Assembly (NCBI RefSeq): GCF_963691685.1
Contig: NZ_OY829290.1
Coordinates: 1,922,001-1,986,000 of the forward strand
Direction: 5' to 3'
DNA length: 64,000 nt
Source: Thalassovita sp.
Lineage (GTDB): Bacteria > Pseudomonadota > Alphaproteobacteria > Rhodobacterales > Rhodobacteraceae
Positions 53,862 to 62,691 of this stretch are shown here, piece by piece. The notes beneath the pieces are model-generated. The model was not told the DNA's origin. It saw only the letters and a program-made list of their open reading frames with translations, and searched no databases. The translations under genes were made by a program, and so were the position numbers. Numbering within the stretch: position 1 is the first letter of the stretch; each line of letters opens with the position of its first letter.

Positions 53862-55907
53862 CTAGATATCCTTCATCAGCCGCAGCGCATCATAGATGGC
53901 GGCATGGGTGTTGCGGGCGCTGACCGCATCGCCGATGCGGAACAGCTGAAAGTTCCCTTCGGGATTGCGCGTCACCTTTTGTGCCTGCCCGTTAATCAGC
54001 GCGTCATAATCCACTGCGCCCAAATTTGAAGACAGCGGTTTCAGATCAAAATAGAGGTCATCCATCGGCAGGGTGCCATAGTTCACCACCACCTGATCGT
54101 AGTGTTGTTCGGACAGGTGATCGGAATAATCCGTGCCGATCACCGCTTTCAGTATGTTGCCCGCGCGTTCGACCGCTTTCAGGCGGCGGGTGACGGTGAA
54201 GGTCACATCCTTGTCCTGCAGGGCGCGCATGTAGGGCACCAGGTTCATCCCCATGATATCTGGCGCAAAGGTGCGGTCGGGGGTCATCACCTCAACCTTG
54301 GCGCCAGCCTTTGCTGCGATCTCGGCCGCCATCAGACCGGGGTGGTCGCCGCTTTCGTCATAGATCAACACGGTCTGGCCGGGCTTCACATCGCCCGCAA
54401 TCAGATCCCAGGAGGTGACAACCAGATCCTGATCCTTGCCGCTTTCGAACAGTTCGACATTTGGCAATCCACCAGTGGCCACGATCACCACGTCAGGCTC
54501 CAGCGCGGTGACATCATCTGCCTCCGCCCAGGTGTTGAAATGAAACGCCACATCGCGCGCAGCACATTGCGCCATGCGCCAGTCGATGATGCTGATCATT
54601 TCGCGTCGCCGCTCGGACTGTGCGGTCAGCCGCACCTGTCCACCGGGATCGGGCTGCGCTTCCAGCACGGTGACGTCATGGCCACGTTCGGCGGCCACCC
54701 GCGCGGCCTCCAGCCCGGCGGGGCCGGCGCCGACAATCACCACCTTTTTCGGGGCCTCGGCAGGCGTGATCTCATGCGGCATCTCCAGCTCGCGCCCAGT
54801 GGCGGGGTTGTGGATGCAGAGCGCCTCACCCGCCTGATAAATGCGGTCAAGACAATAGGTTGCGCCAACACAGGGGCGAATATCATCCTCGCGCCCTTCG
54901 ACGATTTTGCGCACGATATGCGGATCGGCCATATGTGCCCGCGTCATCCCCACCATGTCCAACAGGCCCGAAGCGATCGCGTGGCGCGCGGTGGCCACAT
55001 CGGGGATCTTGGCGGCGTGGAAGGTCGGCATGCCGGTGGTTTTCTTCACCTCACCGGCGAAATCCAGGTGCGGCGCGTTCTTCATGCCCTGCACCGGGAT
55101 CACATCCGTCATCGCCGGATCTGTGTGGATCCGGCCGCGGATGACATTCAGAAAATCGACCTGACCTGTGTCGCGCAGCCGTTTGGAAATCTCGATCCCC
55201 TCGGCAGCTGTGATACCGCCTGCCTCAGCCTCATCCGCCGTGTAGCGCGCCCCGATGATGAAATCATCGCCTACGCGCTGGAGCATCGCGTCAATCACCG
55301 CGAGCGGCAGGGCCATCCGGCTCTCCAGGCTCTGGCCGCCATATGGTCCGTCCAGATCATTGGTCAGAGGCGACCAGAACTGATCCAGCAGATGGCCGTA
55401 GATCTGCACTTCAATCCCGTCCATACCGCCGGCCTGCATCCTCTCTGCCGCATCGGCGAAGTCGCTGATAATGCGGTCAATATCCCAATCCTCTGCCAGT
55501 TTGGGGAAGGCCCGATGCGCCGGTTCGCGGTGTTTTGAGGAGGAGACCGAGGGCAGCCAGTTGCCCTTGTTCCACCCCGTACGCCGCCCCAGATGGGTCA
55601 GCTGGATCATCACTGCGGTGCCATGTTCGTGGCAGGCATCGGTCAGGCGCTGGATATGCGGCACCACCTCATCCTTATAGGCCAGGATGTTGTTGAACAC
55701 CGGCGGGCTGTCGCGGCTGACCGCGGCGGAGCCTGCCGTCATCGCCAGTGCCACACCGGCCTTGGCGCGTTCGGCGTGATAGGCCGCGTAGCGGTCCTTG
55801 GGCATACCGTCCTCGGGGTAGGCGGGTTCGTGGGCGGTGGTCATGATCCGGTTGCGCAGGGTCAGGTGCTTCAGCTGATAGGGTTGCAGCAGCGGGTCTT
55901 TGGTCAT
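53862..55907 (-). CDS. FMN/FAD N-demethylase (DgcA/StcD/TMADH-like)
   Basis: The 681-residue protein has an Old-Yellow-Enzyme-type FMN barrel (about 1-340) with QIYGHLLDQFWSPLTNDL, then an FAD/NAD domain with VVIVGAGPAGLEAARVAAER (389-408). It resembles enzymes demethylating dimethylglycine (DgcA) or N-methylproline (StcD). In the iron-sulfur loop CVGATYCLDRIYQAGEALC (346-364), the second cysteine of the trimethylamine dehydrogenase pattern is Ala349, so a normal [4Fe-4S] site is doubtful. It follows the MttB-family gene by 60 bases, so they form one operon. The natural substrate is unproven. Confidence 0.85.
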   Translation of the reverse strand: MTKDPLLQPYQLKHLTLRNRIMTTAHEPAYPEDGMPKDRYAAYHAERAKAGVALAMTAGSAAVSRDSPPVFNNILAYKDEVVPHIQRLTDACHEHGTAVMIQLTHLGRRTGWNKGNWLPSVSSSKHREPAHRAFPKLAEDWDIDRIISDFADAAERMQAGGMDGIEVQIYGHLLDQFWSPLTNDLDGPYGGQSLESRMALPLAVIDAMLQRVGDDFIIGARYTADEAEAGGITAAEGIEISKRLRDTGQVDFLNVIRGRIHTDPAMTDVIPVQGMKNAPHLDFAGEVKKTTGMPTFHAAKIPDVATARHAIASGLLDMVGMTRAHMADPHIVRKIVEGREDDIRPCVGATYCLDRIYQAGEALCIHNPATGRELEMPHEITPAEAPKKVVIVGAGPAGLEAARVAAERGHDVTVLEAQPDPGGQVRLTAQSERRREMISIIDWRMAQCAARDVAFHFNTWAEADDVTALEPDVVIVATGGLPNVELFESGKDQDLVVTSWDLIAGDVKPGQTVLIYDESGDHPGLMAAEIAAKAGAKVEVMTPDRTFAPDIMGMNLVPYMRALQDKDVTFTVTRRLKAVERAGNILKAVIGTDYSDHLSEQHYDQVVVNYGTLPMDDLYFDLKPLSSNLGAVDYDALINGQAQKVTRNPEGNFQLFRIGDAVSARNTHAAIYDALRLMKDI

Positions 55908-55967
55908 GGTCTTCTCTCGGCTGGCTTTCTGGGCGTGCGGGGCTGGGGCGGCGTGAGGGCATATGTT

Positions 55968-57545
55968 TCAGTACCAGGCATCCGGCATCGACGCCTTTTT
56001 GCGGGCGATGAAATCCAGCAGCGCCTGATCTTTGGCGATGTCCAGATAGGGCGCTTCAAAGTCGTTCAGCACCTGTTTCCACTGTGCATTGGCCCGCGTT
56101 GCGGCGTCTACACTGCCTTGTTCATCCCAGGTTTCAAATGGTTGGTCGTCGTTAAAGCCGGTGTCCCAATAGGCGGTCTGATAGTGGCGCAGCGTGTGAT
56201 CCGTGCCGAACAGATGCTCGCCAGGACCAAACTGTGCAAGGGCTTCAAACCCAAGGGTTTCTTCGGTCACCTGCAGCCCTTTCATATAGGCGTGCAGCGC
56301 GCCGCACATGTCCACATCCATCATGAATTTCTCATAAGACATCGACAGGAGACCATCGAGGAACCCGGCCGAATGCAGGATGTAATTCGCACCACCCTGC
56401 ACGGCGGACATCATCGACATCATCGCCTGCTGCATCGCCTGACCGTCCGGTCGTTTCGAGGTGGAGAAGTTGCCGGCACAGCGCAGCGGGATCTTCCAGC
56501 GACGTGACAGCTGCCCCATCACCAAGGATCCCAGCGCCGGTTCTGGCGTGCCAAAGGTCGGCGAGCCTGAGCGTAGCGACATTGACGACAGGAACCCCGC
56601 CATCACCACCGGCGCACCGGGGCGGGTCAGCTGGGCCAGCGCGCAGCTGGACAGGGTTTCAGCCAGACATTGCGCGATAGAACCGGCCATGGTCAGCGGC
56701 GACACCGCGCCACCAAGCAGGAAGGGCAAGTGGATCGACCCTTGGTTTGCCGCCGCATAGGCGCGGATCCCTGCTGCCGTCACACCGTCCAGCACCATGG
56801 GTGATGTGGTTTTGAAATTGCCCATGATGACGCAGTTCTGATCAACAAAATCGGCGCCAAACAGGATGCGGCACATCTCAATCGAATCCTCGGCCCGTTC
56901 CGGCGCGGTGATCGAGCCGAGGAATGCCCGGTCCGAGTAGCGGATATGGGCGTGCACCATATCCAGATGGCGTTTGTTCACCGGGACATCTGTCGGCTCA
57001 CAGATGGTGCCGCCGGAATGGTGCAGCCAGGGTGAGGATTGCGCCAGCTTCACGAAGTTGCGGAAATCCTTGATGGTGCCGTAGCGCCGGCCCTCATCCA
57101 GATCCATCACAAAGGGGCTGCCATAGGCGGGGGCCAGCACCATCGCATCGCCACCGATCTGCACGTTGTTTGCAGGATTGCGGGCGTGCTGGGTGAATAC
57201 CTCAGGCGCGGTTTGCAGAATTTCACGGATCTGGCCGGGGTGGAACTTCACCCGCCAGACGTCTTCGCCATCTTCACACACGTCGGCGCGGGCCTCTTTG
57301 AACAGGCGCATCGCCTCATGATCGTCGCGCAGCTCAATCCCGATTTCGCACAGCAGGCGTTCTGCCGTGGCCTCAATCTTCTCAAGGCTGCCCTCATCCA
57401 GCAGGTCATAGGTCGGGATGCCACGGGTGATATAGGGCACGCGCAGATGCAGGTTCTCTCCGCCCTTGGCGCTGCGCCCGCCACGGTCTGCCCGGCCCTC
57501 ATTGCGGCGCGCGCTTCTTCTGCGGGGTTTCACATCTTGGGTCAT
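55968..57545 (-). CDS. MttB-family methyltransferase (trimethylamine/betaine type)
   Basis: A 525-residue TIM-barrel methyltransferase of the COG5598 superfamily. Family segments are IPTYDLLDEGSLEKIEATAE, VYLAPAYGSPFVMDLDEG-like VLAPAYGSPFVMDLDEG, PLTMAGSIAQCLAETLSSCA and GGANYILHSAGFLDGLLSMS. There is no in-frame amber codon, so it is not a pyrrolysine MttB; non-pyrrolysine members demethylate betaines. The usual corrinoid acceptor gene is absent nearby. The start at 57545 follows AAGGAGGCGAGCGCG. It heads an operon with the flavin demethylase and is divergent from a TetR gene. Confidence 0.87.
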   Translation of the reverse strand: MTQDVKPRRRSARRNEGRADRGGRSAKGGENLHLRVPYITRGIPTYDLLDEGSLEKIEATAERLLCEIGIELRDDHEAMRLFKEARADVCEDGEDVWRVKFHPGQIREILQTAPEVFTQHARNPANNVQIGGDAMVLAPAYGSPFVMDLDEGRRYGTIKDFRNFVKLAQSSPWLHHSGGTICEPTDVPVNKRHLDMVHAHIRYSDRAFLGSITAPERAEDSIEMCRILFGADFVDQNCVIMGNFKTTSPMVLDGVTAAGIRAYAAANQGSIHLPFLLGGAVSPLTMAGSIAQCLAETLSSCALAQLTRPGAPVVMAGFLSSMSLRSGSPTFGTPEPALGSLVMGQLSRRWKIPLRCAGNFSTSKRPDGQAMQQAMMSMMSAVQGGANYILHSAGFLDGLLSMSYEKFMMDVDMCGALHAYMKGLQVTEETLGFEALAQFGPGEHLFGTDHTLRHYQTAYWDTGFNDDQPFETWDEQGSVDAATRANAQWKQVLNDFEAPYLDIAKDQALLDFIARKKASMPDAWY

Positions 57546-57660
57546 CGCGCTCGCCTCCTTGCTTGCTGCTGTGCGGGTCCATCTGGGGCTGATCCATCCG
57601 GGAAGGGCTGGGGAATCTCCCCTCCGAGATCCACCTCCTGACATATGCGTCCACATAATC

Positions 57661-57672
57661 GACACATGTGTC
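57661..57672. promoter_or_regulatory. Perfect palindrome GACACATGTGTC, candidate TetR operator
   Basis: A 12-bp perfect palindrome lies between the divergent mttB-family and TetR genes, 44 bases before the TetR ATG at 57716. On the minus strand it begins TTGACACATGTGTC, where TTGACA could also be a -35 element, so binding would block that promoter. Confidence 0.6.
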
Positions 57673-57715
57673 AATAAACTTGTGCATCCCTGTCAGCTTT
57701 GTTAGCTGTGAGGTC

Positions 57716-58327
57716 ATGGACCAAAGCGTGACACAGACCGGATCCGAAGCTGCTTGGCTTGAGGCGGCCTATGATATGTTGACCGAAAGCGGCGTTGATG
57801 CGGTGAAAATCATGCCGCTGGCCAAACGGCTGGGGGTGTCGCGCACCTCCTTCTATTGGCATTTCAAAGACCGCGATGAACTGCTGGAGGCGATGATCCA
57901 CCGCTGGGAGCAGAAGAACACCGGCAATCTGGTCGCCCGCACCGAAGCCTATGCCGAAAGCATCGCCGAGGCGCTGTTCAACCTGTTTGACTGCTGGCTG
58001 GATGGCGATCTGTTTGATGCCCGCCTTGATCTGGCGATCCGCAACTGGGCGCGCAACGATGCCGCGTTGCAGGTCCGGCTGGACGCCGAGGATGCCAAAC
58101 GCAAAGAGGCGATGGCGGCGATGTTCCTGCGGTTTGACTATGACGCGGATCAGGCCGAAGTGCGCGCGCTGACCATGCTTTACACCCAGATCGGCTATAT
58201 CTCGATGGAGATCGAAGAAGATCCCGCACAGCGGATGGGGCGGATGCCGGATTACATCGAGGTCTACACCGGCCAACGCCCAACCCTGCGCGAAGTGGAC
58301 CGTTTCCGGTCCCGGCACGGCGGTTAA
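57716..58327 (+). CDS. TetR-family transcriptional regulator
   Basis: A 203-residue repressor. The N-terminal helix-turn-helix is IMPLAKRLGVSRTSFYWHFK (about 31-50). The C-terminal domain (about 70-180) is a ligand pocket, with a Tyr-rich end (DYIEVYTGQRPTLREV). The ATG at 57716 follows GTGAGG; an upstream in-frame start at 57668 would run through the palindrome. It is divergent from the MttB-family operon and probably represses it, with a methylated amine or betaine as likely inducer. Confidence 0.9.
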   Translation: MDQSVTQTGSEAAWLEAAYDMLTESGVDAVKIMPLAKRLGVSRTSFYWHFKDRDELLEAMIHRWEQKNTGNLVARTEAYAESIAEALFNLFDCWLDGDLFDARLDLAIRNWARNDAALQVRLDAEDAKRKEAMAAMFLRFDYDADQAEVRALTMLYTQIGYISMEIEEDPAQRMGRMPDYIEVYTGQRPTLREVDRFRSRHGG

Positions 58328-58546
58328 CGCGCCCAAGATCCCCCCGTAAGAGTCCCGCCTGAGCCCCCCAAAAGATCGTTGAAATGCCCCGCACTGGCGG
58401 CTCATCGCCCGTTCACAGGCTTGCCCTGTCAATCTTGGCGCTGACAGCACCATTTCAGACTTGAATCCGCGCCTCCGGAGCCTTAGTAAGACGCAAATTT
58501 CATCAGGCGACCGTTCGGGTGGCCTGTCACCCTTGTGAGGAAACAA

Positions 58547-59881
58547 ATGCAAGTTACCGAAACCCTGAACGAAGGCCTGAAGCGCGGTTACGAAATCGTT
58601 GTTCCGGCTGCTGAGCTGGACGCTAAGGTCAACGAGAAGCTGGCAGAGGCCCAGCCCGAAGTCGAAATGAAAGGCTTCCGCAAGGGCAAGGTGCCCATGG
58701 CGCTGCTGAAAAAGCAGTTCGGCCAGCGTCTGCTGGGCGAAGCCATGCAGGAAACCATCGACGGTGCGATGAACAAGCACTTCGAAGACAGCGGTGAGCG
58801 TCCTGCGATGCAGCCTGCTGTTGAGATGGTAGACGGCGAAAACTGGAAAGAAGGCGACGACGTTAAAGTCACCATGTCCTATGAGGTGCTGCCGGAAATC
58901 CCGGAAGTAGACTTCTCGGGCATCGCGCTGGAGCGTCTGGTGGTCAAAGCCGAAGCCGAAGCTGTTGACGAAGCGCTGGCCTCGCTGGCGGAAACCGCAC
59001 AGGACTTCGAAGCCCGCGCCGAAGGCGAAGCGGCCGAAGACGGCGACCAGGTTGTGTTTGACTTCCTCGGCAAAGTAGACGGCGAAGCCTTCGACGGCGG
59101 TGCTGCCGAAGACTACCCGCTGGTTCTGGGTTCGGGTTCCTTTATCCCCGGCTTCGAAGAGCAGCTGGTTGGCTCGAAAGCCGGTGAAGAAAAAGACGTA
59201 AACGTCACCTTCCCCGAAGAGTATGGCGCTGAGAACCTGGCCGGCAAAGCCGCTGTGTTTGAGTGCAAAATCAAAGAAGTCAAAGCCCCGAAAGCGGCTG
59301 AGATCAACGATGAGCTGGCCAAGAAATTCGGCGCCGAAGACCTGGACGGTCTGAAAGCCCAGGTTTCCGAGCGTCTGGAAGCAGAATACTCCGGTGCCTC
59401 GCGCGCTGTTCTGAAGCGTGGCCTGCTGGACCAGCTGGACGGCATGGTGTCCTTCGATCTGCCGCCGTCGCTGGTCGAAGCCGAAGCAAGCCAGATTGCC
59501 CACCAGCTGTGGCATGAGGAAAACCCTGAGGTAGAAGGCCACGATCACGACAAGATCGAGCCGACCGAAGAGCACAACAAGCTGGCCGAGCGCCGCGTGC
59601 GTCTGGGTCTGCTGCTGGCAGAACTGGGTCAGAAAGCCGAAGTGGAAGTTTCCGACGCGGAAATGACCCAGGCGATCATGAACCAGGCACGTCAGTACCC
59701 GGGCCAGGAACGTCAGTTCTTTGAGTTTGTTCAGCAGAACCAGCAGATGCAGCAGCAGCTGCGCGCGCCTCTGTTCGAAGACAAGGTTGTTGACCACATC
59801 GTGGAAGGCGCCAAAGTTTCGGACAAAGAAGTGTCCAAAGACGACCTGCAGAAAGCCGTTGAAGCGCTGGACGACGAATAA
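58547..59881 (+). CDS. tig: Trigger factor
   Basis: Trigger factor is the ribosome-bound chaperone and peptidyl-prolyl isomerase. It is 444 residues. The ribosome-binding motif is GFRKGKVP (residues about 44-51). The FKBP domain (about 155-240) contains GDQVVFDFLGKVDGEAFDGG, then GSGSFIPGFEEQLVGSKAGE. A long helical C-terminal arm ends in an acidic tail. The start at 58547 follows GAGGAAAC; an in-frame codon at 58535 is less likely. Confidence 0.97.
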   Translation: MQVTETLNEGLKRGYEIVVPAAELDAKVNEKLAEAQPEVEMKGFRKGKVPMALLKKQFGQRLLGEAMQETIDGAMNKHFEDSGERPAMQPAVEMVDGENWKEGDDVKVTMSYEVLPEIPEVDFSGIALERLVVKAEAEAVDEALASLAETAQDFEARAEGEAAEDGDQVVFDFLGKVDGEAFDGGAAEDYPLVLGSGSFIPGFEEQLVGSKAGEEKDVNVTFPEEYGAENLAGKAAVFECKIKEVKAPKAAEINDELAKKFGAEDLDGLKAQVSERLEAEYSGASRAVLKRGLLDQLDGMVSFDLPPSLVEAEASQIAHQLWHEENPEVEGHDHDKIEPTEEHNKLAERRVRLGLLLAELGQKAEVEVSDAEMTQAIMNQARQYPGQERQFFEFVQQNQQMQQQLRAPLFEDKVVDHIVEGAKVSDKEVSKDDLQKAVEALDDE

Positions 59882-59910
59882 GTCCGCCACGCAGAACGCG
59901 TTTAAAACGG

Positions 59911-59938
59911 AAAGGCCACCCAATCGGGTGGCCTTTTT
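59911..59938 (+). terminator. Intrinsic terminator of tig
   Basis: AAAGGCCACCC, AATC and GGGTGGCCTTT form a strong stem followed by TTGTTTG. Confidence 0.9.
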
Positions 59939-60082
59939 GTTTGCAGCGGGGCCGGGCGCCCGTCTGCCTTGGTAATGCCCGGCTGTGATATGCCTGTTGT
60001 CCCGCTGCCTGCTCTGGCCTTGGGTGGGGCGGCCCGGTATTGAGGGGACATGGGCCGCCCCGGCTCTCTCCGCGAGTGGAGA

Positions 60083-60964
60083 TTACGCGTCGCAGCGCTG
60101 CGTTGTGCTGCGGAAGTAGGCGGTCATTTCCAGCTTCAGCGCCTGAGCGGCAGCGCGTTCTTCCGGGCTGTCTGCATCGGCGATCTGGCTTTCGAAATAA
60201 TCCTGCAGGTCGATCTTGGTTGGGGCAGGGGTCTGCATCGCCTCAACCTCGGCCCGCATATAGTCCGAAACCCCGGGGTGGGTCGGCGTCGGCAGCGCCT
60301 TCGGTGCCGAGGCACGGGTGGCAAAGAGCGCCAGCGCGGCCTCATCATCCTCGGCGAAAACATCGCCCTCGATCCCGTTGAAGGCACGCAGCCGGTTGAT
60401 CCGCTCATCGGTGCAATCCAAAAGCCCTGCCATCGCCTTGACCTTGCCCATCTGCACCGTCTTGCCCAGATAGTCATAAGGCGTGTTCTGGGACCGGATC
60501 ATCACCCGGTTCATGATCGGATCAATCACCGCCACGGCGTCCAAAATACCGTTGTTCTTGCCATATTCAGTGGCCGCCACAAACAGTTCCGATGTGACGT
60601 AAGAGATTGAATTGCGGGACTTTCCTGCCTTCAGGCGATCGGTGTCGACGCAGAAACGGGTGACCTCCCACAGCTGGGCTGAGCGCACCGGCGGCTCACC
60701 GTCCATGATGTCATAGAACACATCCGCCAGCATATGCGGGCCGGTGGTCTGCAGGATTCGCATGCAGCCGACAACTTCGCCGCTGTCGTCGAGAGCAATC
60801 AAATAGGCCGGGTGCAGATCATCAAACAGATCCACCTCTTTGCCGTCCGTGATGTCCACTTCCCACCCCAGACGGTCATGAAACACCCGTTTACGCAATT
60901 TAAACATGTCATCCAGCATCTCGGTGAATAGATGCCGATTCAGCGCGTCTACGATTACAATCAT
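60083..60964 (-). CDS. luxI: LuxI-family acyl-homoserine-lactone synthase with C-terminal extension
   Basis: The enzyme makes N-acyl-homoserine lactones from S-adenosylmethionine and an acyl donor. The conserved residues are all present: Arg24, Phe28, Trp34, Asp45, Asp48, Arg69, Glu100 and Arg103 (e.g. FKLRKRVFHDRLGWEVDITD, then LWEVTRFCVD). It is 293 residues, about 80 longer than typical LuxI. The extra C-terminal tail (from about 215) is Pro/Ala-rich then acidic and helical (KIDLQDYFESQIADADSPEE). It follows luxR on the same strand, 140 bases away. Acyl-chain preference cannot be told. Confidence 0.92.
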   Translation of the reverse strand: MIVIVDALNRHLFTEMLDDMFKLRKRVFHDRLGWEVDITDGKEVDLFDDLHPAYLIALDDSGEVVGCMRILQTTGPHMLADVFYDIMDGEPPVRSAQLWEVTRFCVDTDRLKAGKSRNSISYVTSELFVAATEYGKNNGILDAVAVIDPIMNRVMIRSQNTPYDYLGKTVQMGKVKAMAGLLDCTDERINRLRAFNGIEGDVFAEDDEAALALFATRASAPKALPTPTHPGVSDYMRAEVEAMQTPAPTKIDLQDYFESQIADADSPEERAAAQALKLEMTAYFRSTTQRCDA

Positions 60965-61033
60965 GGTTTTCCCCTACCATCAGCTGTCATTGGGGAAATA
61001 TTGAACAAAATTAACGGGATCTAACCATTAGGG

Positions 61034-61094
61034 GTTTCCCGTAGATTGCATTTTCTGCTGATGGGTTGGGTGTGCGCTGTTGCGATGTCGCAAC
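61034..61094. promoter_or_regulatory. Candidate LuxR-type binding region upstream of luxI
   Basis: A dyad GTTGCGA-TG-TCGCAAC (61079-61094) and the 11-mer CTACGGGAAAC (minus strand, 61044-61034) lie 70-130 bases before the luxI start. The 11-mer recurs in the other orientation upstream of luxR (61857-61867), suggesting a shared regulator. Neither matches the classic lux box closely. Confidence 0.4.
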
Positions 61095-61104
61095 TATGAC
61101 TGGT

Positions 61105-61803
61105 TTAGCCCGGCTGGATGATGCCTAGACGGATGGCGCGGCCCACGGCCTGCGCGGTTGTCAATGCGCCAAGTTTTTCGCGCCCTGATCGAATATGCAC
61201 CTCTACCGTGCGGTGCGAGATCGACAGGATATCGCCGATGTCCTGCTGCGATTTGCCATGCGCCACCCATTGCAGGATTTCCTGCTCGCGTTTGGACAGC
61301 GACGGGCGGGCCAGCGCCTTGGGCAGCACTTCAGAGTTCAGCACATTGTCATGTAGGTTCACGGCCGCCATCTGTAGATCGCCTATCACGGTTGGAAGGA
61401 ACTTGCGCCATTCGTCTTTGGAACAGTCACGGGTGACGCTGAGCAGGCCAAAATCACCGTAGGGACCGCGGATCGGAACCGAGAGGCCGCGGTCGGTGAT
61501 GCCGAAATCATGGGCGTCGAAAAACACCCGGGTGAAATCATCGGTCTTGGCCAGCCGCTGCCAATCCACCGGGGCAACGCTCAGCATGGCGGCGCGCAGG
61601 GTCGGGTCAAACCGCTGCATGCCCATTTTGGCGTAATGCAGCTCCCATTCTTCAGGGTAGGAGGTAAAGCCGTGAATATCGCCGGTGATCAGACTGGTGG
61701 TCGCATAGGAGGCGTGATCGAACCCTAACGCATCGCCCAACCGGGTCAGAAAGTCGGTGTAATTCTCATCGCTTTCAAAGTTAGTCAGGTCGATCAGGGC
61801 CAT
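61105..61803 (-). CDS. luxR: LuxR-family quorum-sensing regulator
   Basis: A 232-residue regulator with an N-terminal autoinducer-binding domain: the conserved Trp/Tyr/Asp block is SYPEEWELHYAKMGMQRFDP (about 54-73). The C-terminal LuxR helix-turn-helix is LSKREQEILQWVAHGKSQQD and IGDILSISHRTVEVHIRSGR (about 170-210). The start at 61803 follows AGAAGAAC; an extension to 61881 is not domain-like. It precedes luxI, so the pair is likely an autoregulated circuit. Confidence 0.92.
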   Translation of the reverse strand: MALIDLTNFESDENYTDFLTRLGDALGFDHASYATTSLITGDIHGFTSYPEEWELHYAKMGMQRFDPTLRAAMLSVAPVDWQRLAKTDDFTRVFFDAHDFGITDRGLSVPIRGPYGDFGLLSVTRDCSKDEWRKFLPTVIGDLQMAAVNLHDNVLNSEVLPKALARPSLSKREQEILQWVAHGKSQQDIGDILSISHRTVEVHIRSGREKLGALTTAQAVGRAIRLGIIQPG

Positions 61804-61856
61804 TGTTCTTCTGTTTCCACGTGCATGCCGGTTTGACAACAACGTCGTTACTGGGG

Positions 61857-61867
61857 CTACGGGAAAC
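61857..61867. promoter_or_regulatory. Second CTACGGGAAAC site, upstream of luxR
   Basis: The same 11-mer as at 61034-61044, in the opposite orientation, 54 bases upstream of luxR. The rest of the 61804-62062 gap holds no other feature than the rplI terminator. Confidence 0.35.
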
Positions 61868-62007
61868 AAGGGGGGCAGCACTGCAAAGCTGCCGGACCGG
61901 CAAGGGGTTGAGGGGCTGTTTTGACCAGACAGTGCAAAAATGAACGCGCGTTAACAAGAGTGAATCGCAAAATAGCGAAAAGTTTCTGGGGGGTTAGTTT
62001 GCGCAAA

Positions 62008-62040
62008 TAGAAACAGCCGCGCAATGTCTTGCGCGGCTGC
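62008..62040 (-). terminator. Intrinsic terminator of rplI operon
   Basis: On the minus strand CAGCCGCGCAA, GACA and TTGCGCGGCTG form a perfect 11-bp stem followed by TTTCTATTT. Confidence 0.9.
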
Positions 62041-62062
62041 CCGGGTCACAAAGGTGATCCGT

Positions 62063-62680
62063 TTACTCTTCCGAAGTCTCTTCCGAGGCTTCTTCCGCAA
62101 CCGGTGCGTCATCATCATCCGATGCAGCAGCGCCGATATCGTCAAACAGGTTGGCGATTTCGAACTCTGCTTCGGCTTCAGCTTCAGCGGCCAGTTCCTG
62201 GATCGACTTGCCCGACGCCTGCAGTTCCGCCTCTTCGTCCGAACGTGCAACGTTCAGATCGATGTGGACGGTCACTTCAGGGTGCAGGACAACAGCAACA
62301 GTGTGCAGACCCAGAGCTTTGATCGGCTCCAGAACAACAACCTGCTTACGGTCAACGGTGAAACCAGCTTCGGTGGCCACGTCTGCGGCGTCACGCGGGG
62401 TGACCGAGCCGTAGAGGTTGCCGCCATCAGAAGCCTGACGAATCACGATGAACTGCTGGCCATCCAGCTTTTCACCCAGCGCTTCGGCTTCTTTTTTGGT
62501 TTCCAGGTTGCGCGCTTCCAGCTGAGCTTTCTGCGCGTCAAACTGTGCCTTGTTGGCTTCCGATGCGGTCAGGGCTTTGCCCTGGGGCAGCAGGAAGTTA
62601 CGGGCGTAACCAGGCTTCACGTCGACGATTTCACCCATCTGGCCCAGTTTGGCCACACGTTCAAGAAGGATAACTTGCAT
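62063..62680 (-). CDS. rplI: 50S ribosomal protein L9
   Basis: bL9 is a two-domain protein of the large subunit. The N-terminal domain has the canonical MQVILLERVAKLGQMGEIVD and VKPGYARNFLLPQGKA. It is 205 residues, about 50 longer than E. coli, with an acidic C-terminal tail (DDIGAAASDDDDAPVAEEAS), as in other Rhodobacterales. It is the third gene of the rpsF-rpsR-rplI operon, 11 bases after rpsR. Confidence 0.97.
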   Translation of the reverse strand: MQVILLERVAKLGQMGEIVDVKPGYARNFLLPQGKALTASEANKAQFDAQKAQLEARNLETKKEAEALGEKLDGQQFIVIRQASDGGNLYGSVTPRDAADVATEAGFTVDRKQVVVLEPIKALGLHTVAVVLHPEVTVHIDLNVARSDEEAELQASGKSIQELAAEAEAEAEFEIANLFDDIGAAASDDDDAPVAEEASEETSEE

Positions 62681-62691
62681 GTGCTTTCTCC

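Noticed and set aside
54102..55538. A 478-codon plus-strand frame opposite the flavin demethylase
   Set aside because: Antisense shadow with no recognisable family and no RBS.
57671..59923. A 750-codon minus-strand frame across the TetR gene and tig
   Set aside because: It is antisense to two recognised genes, its sequence is a Phe/Gly/His-rich shadow, and it has no domain or RBS.
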